This document shows, piece after piece, positions 22,876 to 32,016 of a stretch of 64,000 nucleotides of DNA (position 1 is its first letter; each line of letters opens with the position of its first letter). The notes under the pieces were generated by a model. That model was not told where the DNA came from. It did not search any database and saw only the letters and a list, made by a program, of their open reading frames with translations. Origin of the DNA: Methylobacterium sp. J-068 (lineage in GTDB: Bacteria; Pseudomonadota; Alphaproteobacteria; Rhizobiales; Beijerinckiaceae); the NCBI RefSeq assembly GCF_022829445.1, contig NZ_JAKSXY010000125.1, forward strand, positions 186,001 through 250,000. Direction: 5' to 3'. Made by a program: the position numbers and the translations under genes.

Positions 22876-24084
22876 TCAGGACTTGGAGAGCGGGTTCTCG
22901 CGCAGGTAGCTCGACGCGGCGGCGACGCCGGAGCCGGGCTGCACCTTCACGCCGTTGTCGAGCATCGCCATCTCGGCACCCGCGATGGCGCCCAGCAGCG
23001 ACAGCTCGTTCAGGTCACCCACGTGGCCGATGCGGAACACCTTGCCGGCGACCTGGTTCAGGCCGGCGCCCAGCGCGAGGTTGTAGCGCACGTAGGCGTG
23101 CTTGATGATCGCGGCGGCATCGACGCCCTCCGGCACGACGATCGCCGTGACGGTGTCGGAGTTCCACTTGGCCTCCTTGGCGCAGGTCTTCAGGCCCCAG
23201 GCGGCAACGGCCTGGCGGGTCGCCTCGCCGAGCACGTGGTGACGGTGGAAGACGTTCTCCAGGCCCTCTTCGTTGAGGCAGGCGAGCGCCTCGCGCAGGC
23301 CGTAGAGCAGCGGCAGGGACGGGGTGTAGGGGAAGTAGCCGCCCGGGTTCTGCTTCTGATGGTCGGCCCAGTCGAAGTAGACGTGCGCGAGGCGATCGTT
23401 CTGACCGGATGACGTGTCGGCGGCCTTCAGCGCCTTCTGGCTGACGCAGATCACGCCGAGGCCGGCGGGCAGCATCAGGCCCTTCTGGGAGCCGGCGATG
23501 GCGCAATCGACCTTCCACTCGTCCATCTTGAACGGCAGGGAGCCGATGGACGAGACGCCGTCCACGAACAGCAGGGCCGGGTGACCGGCGGCGTCGATGG
23601 CCTTGCGCACGGCGCCGACATCGCTGGTGACGCCCGTGGCGGTCTCGTTATGGACCACCATCACGGCCTTGATCTCGTGGTTCTTGTCGGCGCGCAGGGC
23701 CTCGCCGATCCGCTCCGGGTTCGCGCCGGTGCCCCACTCCTCCTCCTGCACGATCACTTCCAGGCCGAGGCGCTGGGCCATGTCGATCCAGAGGTGGCTG
23801 AACTGGCCGAAGCGCGAGGCCAGGACCTTGTCGCCGCGGGAGAGGGTGTTCGTCAGCGCGGATTCCCAGATGCCGGTGCCGGAGGCCGGAAACAGGAAAA
23901 TGGTCCCGTCCGTCGAGCCGTAGACGGCCTTCGCATCCTGGAAGAGCGGCTTCGTCAGCGCCGGGAAATCCACCGAACGGTGGTCCTCGGACTGGACCAT
24001 CATCGCGCGCATGACGCGGTCCGGGATGTTCGTGGGGCCCGGAACGAACAGGTGGTTCCGGCCGGGACGTCGCGTTGCCGCCAT
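22876..24084 (-). CDS. sga: Serine-glyoxylate aminotransferase
   Basis: The 402-residue class V PLP aminotransferase converts serine and glyoxylate to hydroxypyruvate and glycine, the step that names the serine cycle. It begins MAATRRPGRNHLFVPGPTNI. The PLP-binding Lys is K201 in AIAGSQKGLMLPAG, with the cofactor Asp in LLFVDGVSSIGSLPF. The length equals the M. extorquens enzyme. It is the first gene of the cluster. In M. extorquens the LysR-type regulator QscR activates this promoter, and a 576-base upstream gap is available for such a site. Confidence 0.97.
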   Translation of the reverse strand: MAATRRPGRNHLFVPGPTNIPDRVMRAMMVQSEDHRSVDFPALTKPLFQDAKAVYGSTDGTIFLFPASGTGIWESALTNTLSRGDKVLASRFGQFSHLWIDMAQRLGLEVIVQEEEWGTGANPERIGEALRADKNHEIKAVMVVHNETATGVTSDVGAVRKAIDAAGHPALLFVDGVSSIGSLPFKMDEWKVDCAIAGSQKGLMLPAGLGVICVSQKALKAADTSSGQNDRLAHVYFDWADHQKQNPGGYFPYTPSLPLLYGLREALACLNEEGLENVFHRHHVLGEATRQAVAAWGLKTCAKEAKWNSDTVTAIVVPEGVDAAAIIKHAYVRYNLALGAGLNQVAGKVFRIGHVGDLNELSLLGAIAGAEMAMLDNGVKVQPGSGVAAASSYLRENPLSKS

Positions 24085-24660
24085 GGTGTGTTCTCCGTTT
24101 ATCACAATGCGCCCGCACACCAGTCTCGTGGGGCGACACAGATGCGTTGATGACTGGAGCGAACCGCGCGGACGGTCCCGGACCGATCCGGAAAGCCGTT
24201 CGCGGCCGCTGATTAGATGAATCGTGAGCCGGCCTCGTTCGCGTTCGGTCTCCGGACGGACGCCGGACGCACCGAAGGACCACCTTCGGCACCTGCTGCA
24301 TCGAACGCGACCGGATTCCTCAAGCCTTCTTCTCCATGGGTCGGGTCACGCGTTCGGCACGCGCGCTACTGGACCGTTTCAGCGTCTTCGTCCCCGGGGA
24401 CGGCACCCTTGGTTCACCTCGGAGGGTTCCGGACATGCGCGTTCCGGCGCGGCCCAGTGGGGCACCTTGAGCGGGACTATGCCCGCCTTCGCGGCGAAAG
24501 GAAAACCCGAAATACTTGGGCTCAAATCAAAATTTTTTTCGTGGATGAAGGGCTTACGTCGCGTCGCGGGATCGCGTCCGCGCGCACCGGACGGCGTCAT
24601 CAAACTGATACGGGAATCCGATTTGGCTCTTGGCATCGGAAGGCGGACCCGGAGGCGCGC
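24085..24660. promoter_or_regulatory. Divergent control region between sga and the phosphoesterase gene
   Basis: No gene was recognised in these 576 bases. A perfect inverted repeat CCGAAGG-ACCA-CCTTCGG lies at 24272-24289, about 190 bases before sga, and an A/T tract (AAAATTTTTTT) lies near 24533. The region should hold the sga promoter; a QscR-like LysR site (T-N11-A) is expected from M. extorquens but I could not fix it to one position. Confidence 0.5.
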
Positions 24661-25482
24661 ATGGGCGAAGAGACCGAGACGACCCGCGTCCGGACATTGT
24701 TCCTGTCCGACATGCACCTCGGCACGAAGGGCTGTCAGGCCGACCTCCTGCTGGAATTCCTGCGCGATTACGATGCCGACGAGATCTATCTCGTCGGTGA
24801 CATCATCGACGGTTGGCAGCTCAAATCCGGCTGGTACTGGCCTCAGAGCCACAACGACGTCGTTCAGAAGCTGATGCGCAAGGTCCGCAAAGGCTCGACC
24901 CTGATCTACGTTCCGGGCAATCACGACGAGTTCCTGCGCGACTATATCGGCATGACGTTCGGTGGCATCGAGATCGCGGATCAGCGCCTCCACGTGGCGG
25001 CCGACGGCAAGCGCTATCTCGTCATCCACGGCGACCAGTTCGACATGGTCGTGCGCCACGCCAAGTGGCTCGCGTTCCTGGGCGACGGCGCCTACACCTT
25101 CGCGCTGTTCATCAACACCTACGTGAACACGGCGCGGCGGCGCCTCGGCCTGGCCTATTGGTCCCTGTCCGCCTGGGCCAAGCTGAAGGTCAAGAACGCC
25201 GTCAATTTCATCGGCAAGTTCGAAGAGCTTCTCAGTGCCGAGGCGAAGCGCGTGGGTGCCGATGGGGTCATCTGCGGCCATATCCATCATGCGGCCAACC
25301 GCCAGATCAATGGCCTGACCTACCTGAACACCGGAGATTGGGTCGAATCCTGCACGGCGATCGTCGAACATTACGACGGCACCATGGAAGTGCTGCACTA
25401 CCCGAGCTTGATCCGCGCGCGCGCCGTTCAGGTCGACCTGATCGAGCGCCCCCGCCGCGATGGGGCCCGAGCGGTCGCGTGA
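24661..25482 (+). CDS. UDP-2,3-diacylglucosamine diphosphatase-like metallophosphoesterase
   Basis: The 273-residue calcineurin-like phosphoesterase has all metal-binding blocks in order: LFLSDMHLGTKG, YLVGDIIDGWQL, VPGNHDEF, VIHGDQFD and CGHIHHAA. It resembles LpxH-type enzymes that hydrolyse UDP-diacylglucosamine in lipid A synthesis, but several Rhizobiales paralogues have other substrates. The ATG at 24661 follows a GGAGGCGC ribosome binding site; a long in-frame extension upstream is non-coding in character. Its stop overlaps the GTG start of the next gene (GTGA), so a glycolipid role shared with that glycosyltransferase is plausible. Confidence 0.88.
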   Translation: MGEETETTRVRTLFLSDMHLGTKGCQADLLLEFLRDYDADEIYLVGDIIDGWQLKSGWYWPQSHNDVVQKLMRKVRKGSTLIYVPGNHDEFLRDYIGMTFGGIEIADQRLHVAADGKRYLVIHGDQFDMVVRHAKWLAFLGDGAYTFALFINTYVNTARRRLGLAYWSLSAWAKLKVKNAVNFIGKFEELLSAEAKRVGADGVICGHIHHAANRQINGLTYLNTGDWVESCTAIVEHYDGTMEVLHYPSLIRARAVQVDLIERPRRDGARAVA

Positions 25483-26558
25483 GGCTCCTCATCGCCACCG
25501 ATGCCTGGCATCCGCAGGTCAACGGCGTGGTTCGGTCGCTGGAGAACATGGCGGCGGCCGGAGCCGGCTTCGGGTTCGAGCCGATCTTCCTGACGCACAA
25601 GGATTTCGCGTCGCTGCCATTGCCGGGCTATCCGGAAATCCGGCTCGCCTACGCCACGAAGCGACACGTGGCGCGGCTCTGGAACGATCTGCGGCCGACC
25701 CATGTCCACATCGCGACGGAGGGTACGGTGGGCTACGCGACGCGGCGTTACTGCCTCGCGCATCGCCGCCCCTTCACCACGAGTTACCACACCCGGTTTC
25801 CCGAATATCTCTCGGCCCGTGCCCCCGTGCCGGAGGTATGGAGCTATGCCTGGCTGCGCCGCTTCCACGGCGCCTCGAACGGCACCATGGTGTCGACGCC
25901 CTCCCTGGAGCGCGACCTCGCGGCGCGCGGCTTCGCCAACCTGATGCGCTGGACGCGGGGCGTCGACACCGACCTGTTCCGGCCCCGGCCGGCCGACGCA
26001 CCGGACCCGGCGGACCTCGCCGGCCTGCCTCGTCCGATCTTCCTCTCCGTCGGCCGGCTCGCCGTGGAGAAGAACCTGGACGCCTTCCTGCGCCTCGATC
26101 TGCCGGGCTCCAAGGTCGTCGTCGGCGACGGCCCGGACCGGGCGCGCCTCGCCGCGATCGACCCGAGGGCGCATTTCCTCGGGACCCGGACGGGAGCCGA
26201 CCTCGCCGCGCTCTACGCGGCCGCCGACGTCTTCGTGTTCCCGAGCCTGACCGACACGTTCGGGATCGTGCTTCTCGAAGCCCTGGCCTGCGGCGTGCCC
26301 GTGGCCGCCTATCCCGTCACCGGTCCCCTCGACGTCATCGGGCGGACGGGTGCCGGCATCCTCGACCGCGACCTCGGGGCGGCGGCGCTGGCGGCGCTGG
26401 CCATTCCGCGTGCGCGCTGCCGCGCGGAAGCCCTGCGCTACACCTGGGCCGAGAGCGCGCGCCAGTTCTACGACAACATCGCGCTCGCCCACGGCACGGC
26501 GCCCGTGCGGGTTCGCGCGTCCGCCAAGCCGGCTCGCGGCGTGGTCGAACTCGGCTGA
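25479..26558 (+). CDS. GT4-family glycosyltransferase
   Basis: The 359-residue GT-B enzyme begins MRLLIATDAWHPQVNGVVRS (GTG start), the N-terminal pattern of GT4 enzymes that glycosylate diacylglycerol or phosphatidylinositol. It also contains FTTSYHTRFPEYLSARAP, the sugar-donor region FLSVGRLAVEKNLDAFL, and the C-terminal FPSLTDTFGIVLLEALACG with the EX7E-type motif. This subfamily includes alpha-glucosyl/mannosyltransferases making membrane glycolipids. It is translationally coupled to the phosphoesterase upstream through a GTGA overlap, which supports a joint membrane-lipid function. Confidence 0.88.
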   Translation: MRLLIATDAWHPQVNGVVRSLENMAAAGAGFGFEPIFLTHKDFASLPLPGYPEIRLAYATKRHVARLWNDLRPTHVHIATEGTVGYATRRYCLAHRRPFTTSYHTRFPEYLSARAPVPEVWSYAWLRRFHGASNGTMVSTPSLERDLAARGFANLMRWTRGVDTDLFRPRPADAPDPADLAGLPRPIFLSVGRLAVEKNLDAFLRLDLPGSKVVVGDGPDRARLAAIDPRAHFLGTRTGADLAALYAAADVFVFPSLTDTFGIVLLEALACGVPVAAYPVTGPLDVIGRTGAGILDRDLGAAALAALAIPRARCRAEALRYTWAESARQFYDNIALAHGTAPVRVRASAKPARGVVELG

Positions 26559-26629
26559 GGCGTGGACCGCGTGCGTGGCCCGCGCTAGGGAGACCCCGAA
26601 CGCCGCCCCGCCGTCCGGATCTCAGTTCG

Positions 26630-27259
26630 ATGCCGCCGTTCGACCCGCGCCTCGCGGAGACCTACCCGGCCGTGATCGGATGCGACGAGGTCGGGCGCGG
26701 AGCGCTCTGCGGCCCGGTCGTCGTGGCGGCGGTCTGGTTCCGGCCGACAGCGCTCCCGCCCGAGCTGCTCGGTCGCCTGGACGATAGCAAGCGCCTGAAG
26801 GCCGCCGAGCGCGAGGCCCTCACGCCCCTGATCCGGGCGCATGCGGAGGTCGCCGTCGCGGCCGGGTCCCGCGCGCTCGTCGACCGCATCAACGTGCGCG
26901 GCGCGACCCTCGACGCCATGCGGCGCGCCGTGCTGGCACTGGGCCGCAGCGCGACGGTGTGCGTCGACGGGCGCGACGTGCTGCCGGGCCTCCCCCTGCC
27001 CTGCCGGGCGGTCATCGGTGGCGATCGCCTGGTTCCGCAGATCGCGGCCGCCTCGATCGTCGCCAAGACCCTGCGGGACGCGCTGATGCGGCGGCTGGCC
27101 GGGCGCTACCCGGATTATGGCTGGGCCAGCAATGTCGGCTACGGCACGCGGACCCATCTGGCCGGCCTCGCGGCCCTCGGGCGCTCGCCGCATCACCGCC
27201 TCAGCTTCACCCGGGCCTACGGGGTCAGAGCAGGCTCAACTGATCCGTCGGAACCCTGA
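26630..27259 (+). CDS. rnhB: Ribonuclease HII
   Basis: The 209-residue nuclease removes RNA from RNA-DNA hybrids and single ribonucleotides from DNA. The signature VIGCDEVGRGALCGPVVVAA gives the first two catalytic acids, LDDSKRLKAAER is conserved, the third acid lies in VCVDGRD, and AAASIVAKTLRDALM follows. I start at the ATG at 26630, which gives the usual short N-terminus. Its 3' end overlaps the convergent radical SAM gene by 35 bases. Confidence 0.95.
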   Translation: MPPFDPRLAETYPAVIGCDEVGRGALCGPVVVAAVWFRPTALPPELLGRLDDSKRLKAAEREALTPLIRAHAEVAVAAGSRALVDRINVRGATLDAMRRAVLALGRSATVCVDGRDVLPGLPLPCRAVIGGDRLVPQIAAASIVAKTLRDALMRRLAGRYPDYGWASNVGYGTRTHLAGLAALGRSPHHRLSFTRAYGVRAGSTDPSEP

Positions 27260-28349
27260 ACAGGTCGGTGCGAAGGCGCCGGCGCGTCTCCGGGTAGCCG
27301 AGGCGGCGCCGGGCGAGGCGCATGCGCTGGCGGATCAGGTCGGCATAGGGGCCGGTTCCGGTCATGCGGGTGCCGAACGCCGCGTCGTAGGCCTTGCCGC
27401 CTCGGGCCTGGCGCACGAGCGACATCACGTGATGGCGGCGGCCCGGATAATGCTCGCCGAACCAGTCGTCCACGAGGGCATCGAGTTCGAGGGGGAGCCG
27501 CAGGAGCACGTGGCTGGCCTCGACCGCGCCGAGCGCGCGGGCCCGGCTCAGGATCGTCTCGATCTCGTGGTCGTTCAGGGACGGGATGATCGGCGCGACG
27601 ATGACCATGACGGGAATCCCCGCCGCGCTGAGCCGGCCGATCGCCTCCAGGCGCTTCTCGGGGTGCGGCGCCCGCGGCTCCATCCGGCGGGCGAGGACGG
27701 GGTCGAGGGTGGTCACCGAGATCGCCACCTTCACGAGGTCGTCCCGCGCCAGGGCGGCCAGGACGTCGATGTCCCGCGTCACGAGGTTTGACTTCGTCAC
27801 GATGCCGACGGGATGGCGGAAGCGCGCCAGCACCTCCAGCACCGCGCGGGTGAGGCGATGGCCCCGCTCGATCGGCTGATAGGGATCGGTCGCGGTCCCG
27901 AGCGCGATAGTGGCCGGGCTGTAGCCTCGCGCCGACAGTTCCCGTTCGAGCAGGGCGGCGGCATTCGCCTTCTGAAAGAGCTTCGTCTCGAAATCGAGCC
28001 CCGGCGACAGGCCCACATAGGCATGATTCGGCCGGGCGAAGCAGTAGACGCAGCCGTGCTCGCAGCCCCGGTACGGATTGATCGAGCGATCGAACGAGAT
28101 ATCGGGCGAGGTGTTGCGGGTGATCAGGCTGCGGGCCCGTTCCGGCCTGACCTCGGTTCGGACGGGCGGCAGGTCCGGCGTGTCGGCCCAGCCATCGTCG
28201 AACGCCGCCTGCCGGATCGGCTCGAAGCGCCCGCCGGGATTGGCGGTGGCGCCGCGTCCGCGCCGCTCCGGCATCGGCCGGGTGGTCTCGGATAGACGTC
28301 GATCGACCCCTTGCGAGGGCCGGCGGGGGCCGGCATCCGAGTCGCTCAT
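27225..28349 (-). CDS. PA0069-type radical SAM protein (SplB-like)
   Basis: The 374-residue protein carries the radical SAM [4Fe-4S] motif as CEHGCVYCFARP (CX3CX2C) after NTSPDISFDRSINPYRG, then ALGTATDPYQPIE and VTKSNLVTRDIDVL. This is the family related to spore photoproduct lyase and often annotated as PA0069/Rv2578c-like; its reaction is not established. An N-terminal 60 residues are polar. A GTTC-N7-GTTC box lies 30 bases upstream of the start, the alphaproteobacterial LexA pattern, so DNA-damage control is likely. It is convergent with rnhB. Confidence 0.9.
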   Translation of the reverse strand: MSDSDAGPRRPSQGVDRRLSETTRPMPERRGRGATANPGGRFEPIRQAAFDDGWADTPDLPPVRTEVRPERARSLITRNTSPDISFDRSINPYRGCEHGCVYCFARPNHAYVGLSPGLDFETKLFQKANAAALLERELSARGYSPATIALGTATDPYQPIERGHRLTRAVLEVLARFRHPVGIVTKSNLVTRDIDVLAALARDDLVKVAISVTTLDPVLARRMEPRAPHPEKRLEAIGRLSAAGIPVMVIVAPIIPSLNDHEIETILSRARALGAVEASHVLLRLPLELDALVDDWFGEHYPGRRHHVMSLVRQARGGKAYDAAFGTRMTGTGPYADLIRQRMRLARRRLGYPETRRRLRTDLFRVPTDQLSLL

Positions 28350-28378
28350 GCGGGAAAGCGTTTCATCGATCGATTTTA

Positions 28379-28393
28379 GAACATATCAAGAAC
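28379..28393 (-). promoter_or_regulatory. Candidate LexA (SOS) box upstream of the radical SAM gene
   Basis: Read on the minus strand the sequence is GTTC-TTGATAT-GTTC, an exact match to the direct repeat GTTC-N7-GTTC recognised by alphaproteobacterial LexA. It ends 30 bases before the ATG at 28349 and directly precedes TAAAAT, a plausible -10 element. Confidence 0.7.
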
Positions 28394-28517
28394 AAGCCTG
28401 CAAGCCGGTGCGCGTTTTTCAGGCAAACCGGCGACGGGAGCGGTTTTTCATTCCTATTGCCGCGCGCTGCCGGTCGCGAACGGCTTGGCGCGGCTGGAAA
28501 ATACGGTATGCGCGCGC

Positions 28518-29039
28518 ATGATCTCCGCACTGATCTTCGTGGCAAGACCCAGCGACCCGGACGCGATCGATCAGCTCGCGGATACGCTGGGCTCTCTGGT
28601 CGCTGGTGTCGCGGCCGGCCTCGTCGGCGACGCGGTGATCATCGTGCCGAGCCAAAGTCCCGCCATCGAGACGGTGGCGGAGGCGACCGGCGCGAAGGTC
28701 GTGCTGCGCGCACGCGGAGCGTCCTCCTGGTCCGCGGGCGCGAAGGCGGCGCGGCGGGACTGGGTTCTCTGCCTCGAGGCCGGGGACGTGCCGGCGGAGG
28801 GCTGGATTCGCCTCCTCGACCGCTTCATCGGCACCGCCCGCCCGGAGGTGGCCCTCGCACGCCTGCGACGCCCGCATACCGGCCTGCCGGCCCGCCTCGC
28901 CGCGCGCGGCGAGACCGTGATCGGCGTGAGCGCCCCCCGGCCGGGCGACCTCGTGCGCCGGGATCGCCTGATCGCGGGCCCGACATTCGCCCGCCGCCTC
29001 AAGGTCCGCCGCCTGTCCGCGCGCCTCGAACGCGCCTGA
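28518..29039 (+). CDS. Small glycosyltransferase-like protein
   Basis: The 173-residue protein looks like a trimmed GT2-type fold: VAGVAAGLVGDAVIIVPS, ETVAEATGAKVVLRARGASS, then RRDWVLCLEAGDVPAEGWI, which occupies the place of the DXD donor loop. The canonical Asp-X-Asp is replaced by EAGD, so activity is uncertain. The C-terminus is basic (RRLKVRRLSARLERA). The ATG at 28518 is preferred because residues before it do not fit the fold. It lies 234 bases upstream of the GH63-like gene on the same strand. Confidence 0.6.
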   Translation: MISALIFVARPSDPDAIDQLADTLGSLVAGVAAGLVGDAVIIVPSQSPAIETVAEATGAKVVLRARGASSWSAGAKAARRDWVLCLEAGDVPAEGWIRLLDRFIGTARPEVALARLRRPHTGLPARLAARGETVIGVSAPRPGDLVRRDRLIAGPTFARRLKVRRLSARLERA

Positions 29040-29273
29040 GCCCGTCGGCCGGTCGCGCCAGGGGCGTGAGACGAGGGGTCGGACGAGCGAGAGTGCGCTT
29101 GGCGCTGATGATGCATCCCTGTCGCCGTCGCACCGCATCACCCTGGGCCCGATGATCGTCTTTTCCTCGCTCCGTCGCACCATCCGGCCGCTATCCGACG
29201 TCACCGGTCCCCATCGAGTGGCCTCGCACCCCTCGTTCGAACGCGGGCTTCGGGCTGTCACGGAGCGGCGCGC

Positions 29274-31931
29274 ATGAGCGAGCTCGATGGCTGGGCGGAG
29301 CGCCGCAGGATCGCCGAGCAGGCCCGGGCCGAGCGAGCGTGGTCCCTCTGGGGGCCGTATCTCAGCGAGCGCCAATGGGGGACCGTGCGCGAGGATTACA
29401 GCCGCGACGGCAATGCCTGGCGCGCCCTGCCCCACGACGAGGCCCGTTCACGCGCGTACCGCTGGGGTGAGGATGGCCTGGCCGGCATCTGCGACGAGCG
29501 CGGCCACCTCTGCCTGTCGCTGGCCCTCTGGAACGGGCACGACCACATTCTGAAGGAGCGTCTGTTCGGTCTGGCCAACGAGGAAGGCAATCACGGGGAG
29601 GACGTCAAGGAGATCTACCATTACCTCGACGCGGTCCCGAGCCACGCCTATCTCAAGTACCTCTACCGCTATCCCCAGGGCGCCTATCCGTACGACGAAC
29701 TCGTGCGCGAGGGCCTTCGGCGGGGCCGCGACCAGCCGGAATACGAGATCGAGGATACCGGGATCTTCCGGGAGGACCGCTTCTTCGACGTGACGGTGGA
29801 ATACGCCAAGGAGGATGCCGAGGACATCCACGTGGTGATCACGGCGATCAACCGCGGTCCCGAGGCGGCCGACCTCCACATCATCCCGCAGCTCTGGTTC
29901 CGCAACACCTGGTCCTGGCGCGAGGACGCCGCCCATCGGCGGCCCCGCCTGACGATCCGGCCCGATGGCGGCGTGGCCTGCGAGCATCCGCGCCTCGGCC
30001 CGTATCGGCTGACCTTCGACGGTTATCCGGACCCGCTCTTCTGCGAGAACGACACCAACCTGCGCCTGCATGGCTGGCAGCCGGATGCCGCCGGCCCGTT
30101 CAAGGACGGTCTCCACGCGGCGATCGTCGACGGGGACGAGTCCGCGGTGGGACGAGAGGCCGGAACCAAGCTCGGCCTACACTACGCGCGTCACCTGGAG
30201 CCGGGCGAGACCACGCGGGTCACCCTGCGGCTCTCGGCGGGCGCGCGGCTGCGGCCGGTCGACCGGGAGGGGACGATCGTTCACCGCCGGATCGCGGAAG
30301 CCGACGCCTTCTACGAGTCCCTGCAGGACGGCATCGACGACGCGGATTCCCGCGCGATCTTCCGGCAGGCCGCCGCCGGCCTGATCTGGTCCAAGCAGCT
30401 CTATTCCTATGATGTCCGGGTCTGGCTCAAGGGCGACCCGCTCCAGCCCGTGCCGCCACGGGAGCGGGACGGCGGCCGCAACGTCCACTGGCGCCACTTC
30501 GCGGGCGCCGACGTGCTCTCGATGCCCGACAAATGGGAATACCCCTGGTTCGCGGCATGGGACCTCGCCTTTCACTGCCTGCCGCTGGCGCTCATCGACC
30601 CGGACTTCGCCAAGAAGCAGCTCCTTCTGCTCACCCGCGAATGGTACATGCACCCGAACGGGCAGATCCCGGCCTACGAGTGGGAATTCGGCGACGCCAA
30701 CCCGCCGGTCCATGCCTGGGCGACCTACCGGGTGTTCGAGATCGACCGCGACCGGCGCGGCGGGCGCGGCGACCTCGCCTTCCTGGAAGGCGTCTTCCAC
30801 AAGCTCCTGATCAACTTCACCTGGTGGGTGAACCGCAAGGACGCGGAGGGCCGCAACGTCTTCCAGGGCGGGTTCCTCGGCCTCGACAATGTCGGAGTCT
30901 TCGACCGGTCGCGCCCTCCCCCCGGATTCGGCCGCATCCATCAGGCGGACGGCACCGCCTGGATGGCGATGTACGCCCTCAACATGATGCGCATCGCCCT
31001 GGAACTCGCGCTCCACAACGATGTCTACGAGAGCACGGCCTCGAAGTTCTTCGAGCACTTCCTCCTCATCGCCGAGGCGATGACCGACATGGGCGGCGAA
31101 GGCTTCGGCCTCTGGGACGAGGAGGACGAATTCTACTACGACGAGGTCGACATCCCCGGCGGCGGCATGCTGCCCCTGCGCCTGCGCTCCGTGGTCGGCT
31201 TGGTGCCGCTCTTCGCCGTCGAGGTGATCGAGCCGTCGGTCCTCCAGCGCCTGCCGGATTTCGCCCGGCGCCTGAACTGGCTCCTGGAGAACCGGCCCCA
31301 CCTCGCCTGCCTGGTCTCGCGCTGGGACGAGGGCGGCGTGAAGGACCGCAAGCTCCTCTCGCTCCTGCGCGGACACCGCATGAAGGCCCTGCTGCGGCGC
31401 ATGCTCGACGAGGCCGAGTTCCTGTCGGCTCACGGGGTGCGCTCGCTCTCGAAGGCGCATCGGGACCAGCCCTACGCGCTCAACGAGTTCGGCGCCTCCT
31501 TCACCGTGCGGTACGACCCGGCCGATTCCACCTCGAACATGTTCGGCGGCAATTCGAACTGGCGCGGCCCGGTCTGGATGCCGATGAACTACCTCATCAT
31601 CGAGGCCCTGCGCCGCTTCCACACCTATTACGGCGACGACTTCCTCGTGGAATATCCGACGGGCTCCGGCGCGCACCTGACCCTCAAGGCCATCGCGGAC
31701 GCGCTCGAGGATCGCCTGATCGCCCTGTTCGCCAAGGGCGCGGACGGCCGCCGTCCGGTCTTCGGCGAGCGGGACCCGATCGCTCCGGCACCGGGTGCCG
31801 AGGAAGCGCTGCTGTTCCACGAGTTCTTCGATGGCGACACCGGGCGCGGTCTCGGCGCCTCGCACCAGACCGGGTGGACCGCCCTGATCCTCAACCTGCT
31901 GCACAGCCGGGCGCGGCGCTCGCCCGCATAG
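29274..31931 (+). CDS. GH63-like (MGH1-type) glycoside hydrolase
   Basis: The 885-residue protein has the (alpha/alpha)6 toroid pattern of GH63 glucosidases and related mannosyl-/glucosylglycerate hydrolases. Recognisable segments are the N-terminal YSRDGNAWRALPHDEARSRA, KWEYPWFAAWDLAFHCLPLA, the loop FGDANPPVHAWA, and the C-terminal FGGNSNWRGPVWMPMNYLI, which holds the Arg-Gly-Pro-Val-Trp signature. There is no signal peptide, so it should act on a cytoplasmic alpha-glucoside or compatible solute. Substrate is not readable from the sequence. It precedes the split transketolase genes by about 85 bases. Confidence 0.87.
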   Translation: MSELDGWAERRRIAEQARAERAWSLWGPYLSERQWGTVREDYSRDGNAWRALPHDEARSRAYRWGEDGLAGICDERGHLCLSLALWNGHDHILKERLFGLANEEGNHGEDVKEIYHYLDAVPSHAYLKYLYRYPQGAYPYDELVREGLRRGRDQPEYEIEDTGIFREDRFFDVTVEYAKEDAEDIHVVITAINRGPEAADLHIIPQLWFRNTWSWREDAAHRRPRLTIRPDGGVACEHPRLGPYRLTFDGYPDPLFCENDTNLRLHGWQPDAAGPFKDGLHAAIVDGDESAVGREAGTKLGLHYARHLEPGETTRVTLRLSAGARLRPVDREGTIVHRRIAEADAFYESLQDGIDDADSRAIFRQAAAGLIWSKQLYSYDVRVWLKGDPLQPVPPRERDGGRNVHWRHFAGADVLSMPDKWEYPWFAAWDLAFHCLPLALIDPDFAKKQLLLLTREWYMHPNGQIPAYEWEFGDANPPVHAWATYRVFEIDRDRRGGRGDLAFLEGVFHKLLINFTWWVNRKDAEGRNVFQGGFLGLDNVGVFDRSRPPPGFGRIHQADGTAWMAMYALNMMRIALELALHNDVYESTASKFFEHFLLIAEAMTDMGGEGFGLWDEEDEFYYDEVDIPGGGMLPLRLRSVVGLVPLFAVEVIEPSVLQRLPDFARRLNWLLENRPHLACLVSRWDEGGVKDRKLLSLLRGHRMKALLRRMLDEAEFLSAHGVRSLSKAHRDQPYALNEFGASFTVRYDPADSTSNMFGGNSNWRGPVWMPMNYLIIEALRRFHTYYGDDFLVEYPTGSGAHLTLKAIADALEDRLIALFAKGADGRRPVFGERDPIAPAPGAEEALLFHEFFDGDTGRGLGASHQTGWTALILNLLHSRARRSPA

Positions 31932-32016
31932 ACCTCCGGTCGCGGGCTGCCGCATCTTAAGGCCGCCGTAACTTGAGATGTGCCTCCATCCGGACCAGAG
32001 GATGGAACGCGATCGG

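Noticed and set aside
22850..22890. Imperfect AGGTCTCA/AGGACTT repeats at the 3' end of sga
   Set aside because: Short, imperfect and partly coding; no structure or function can be supported.
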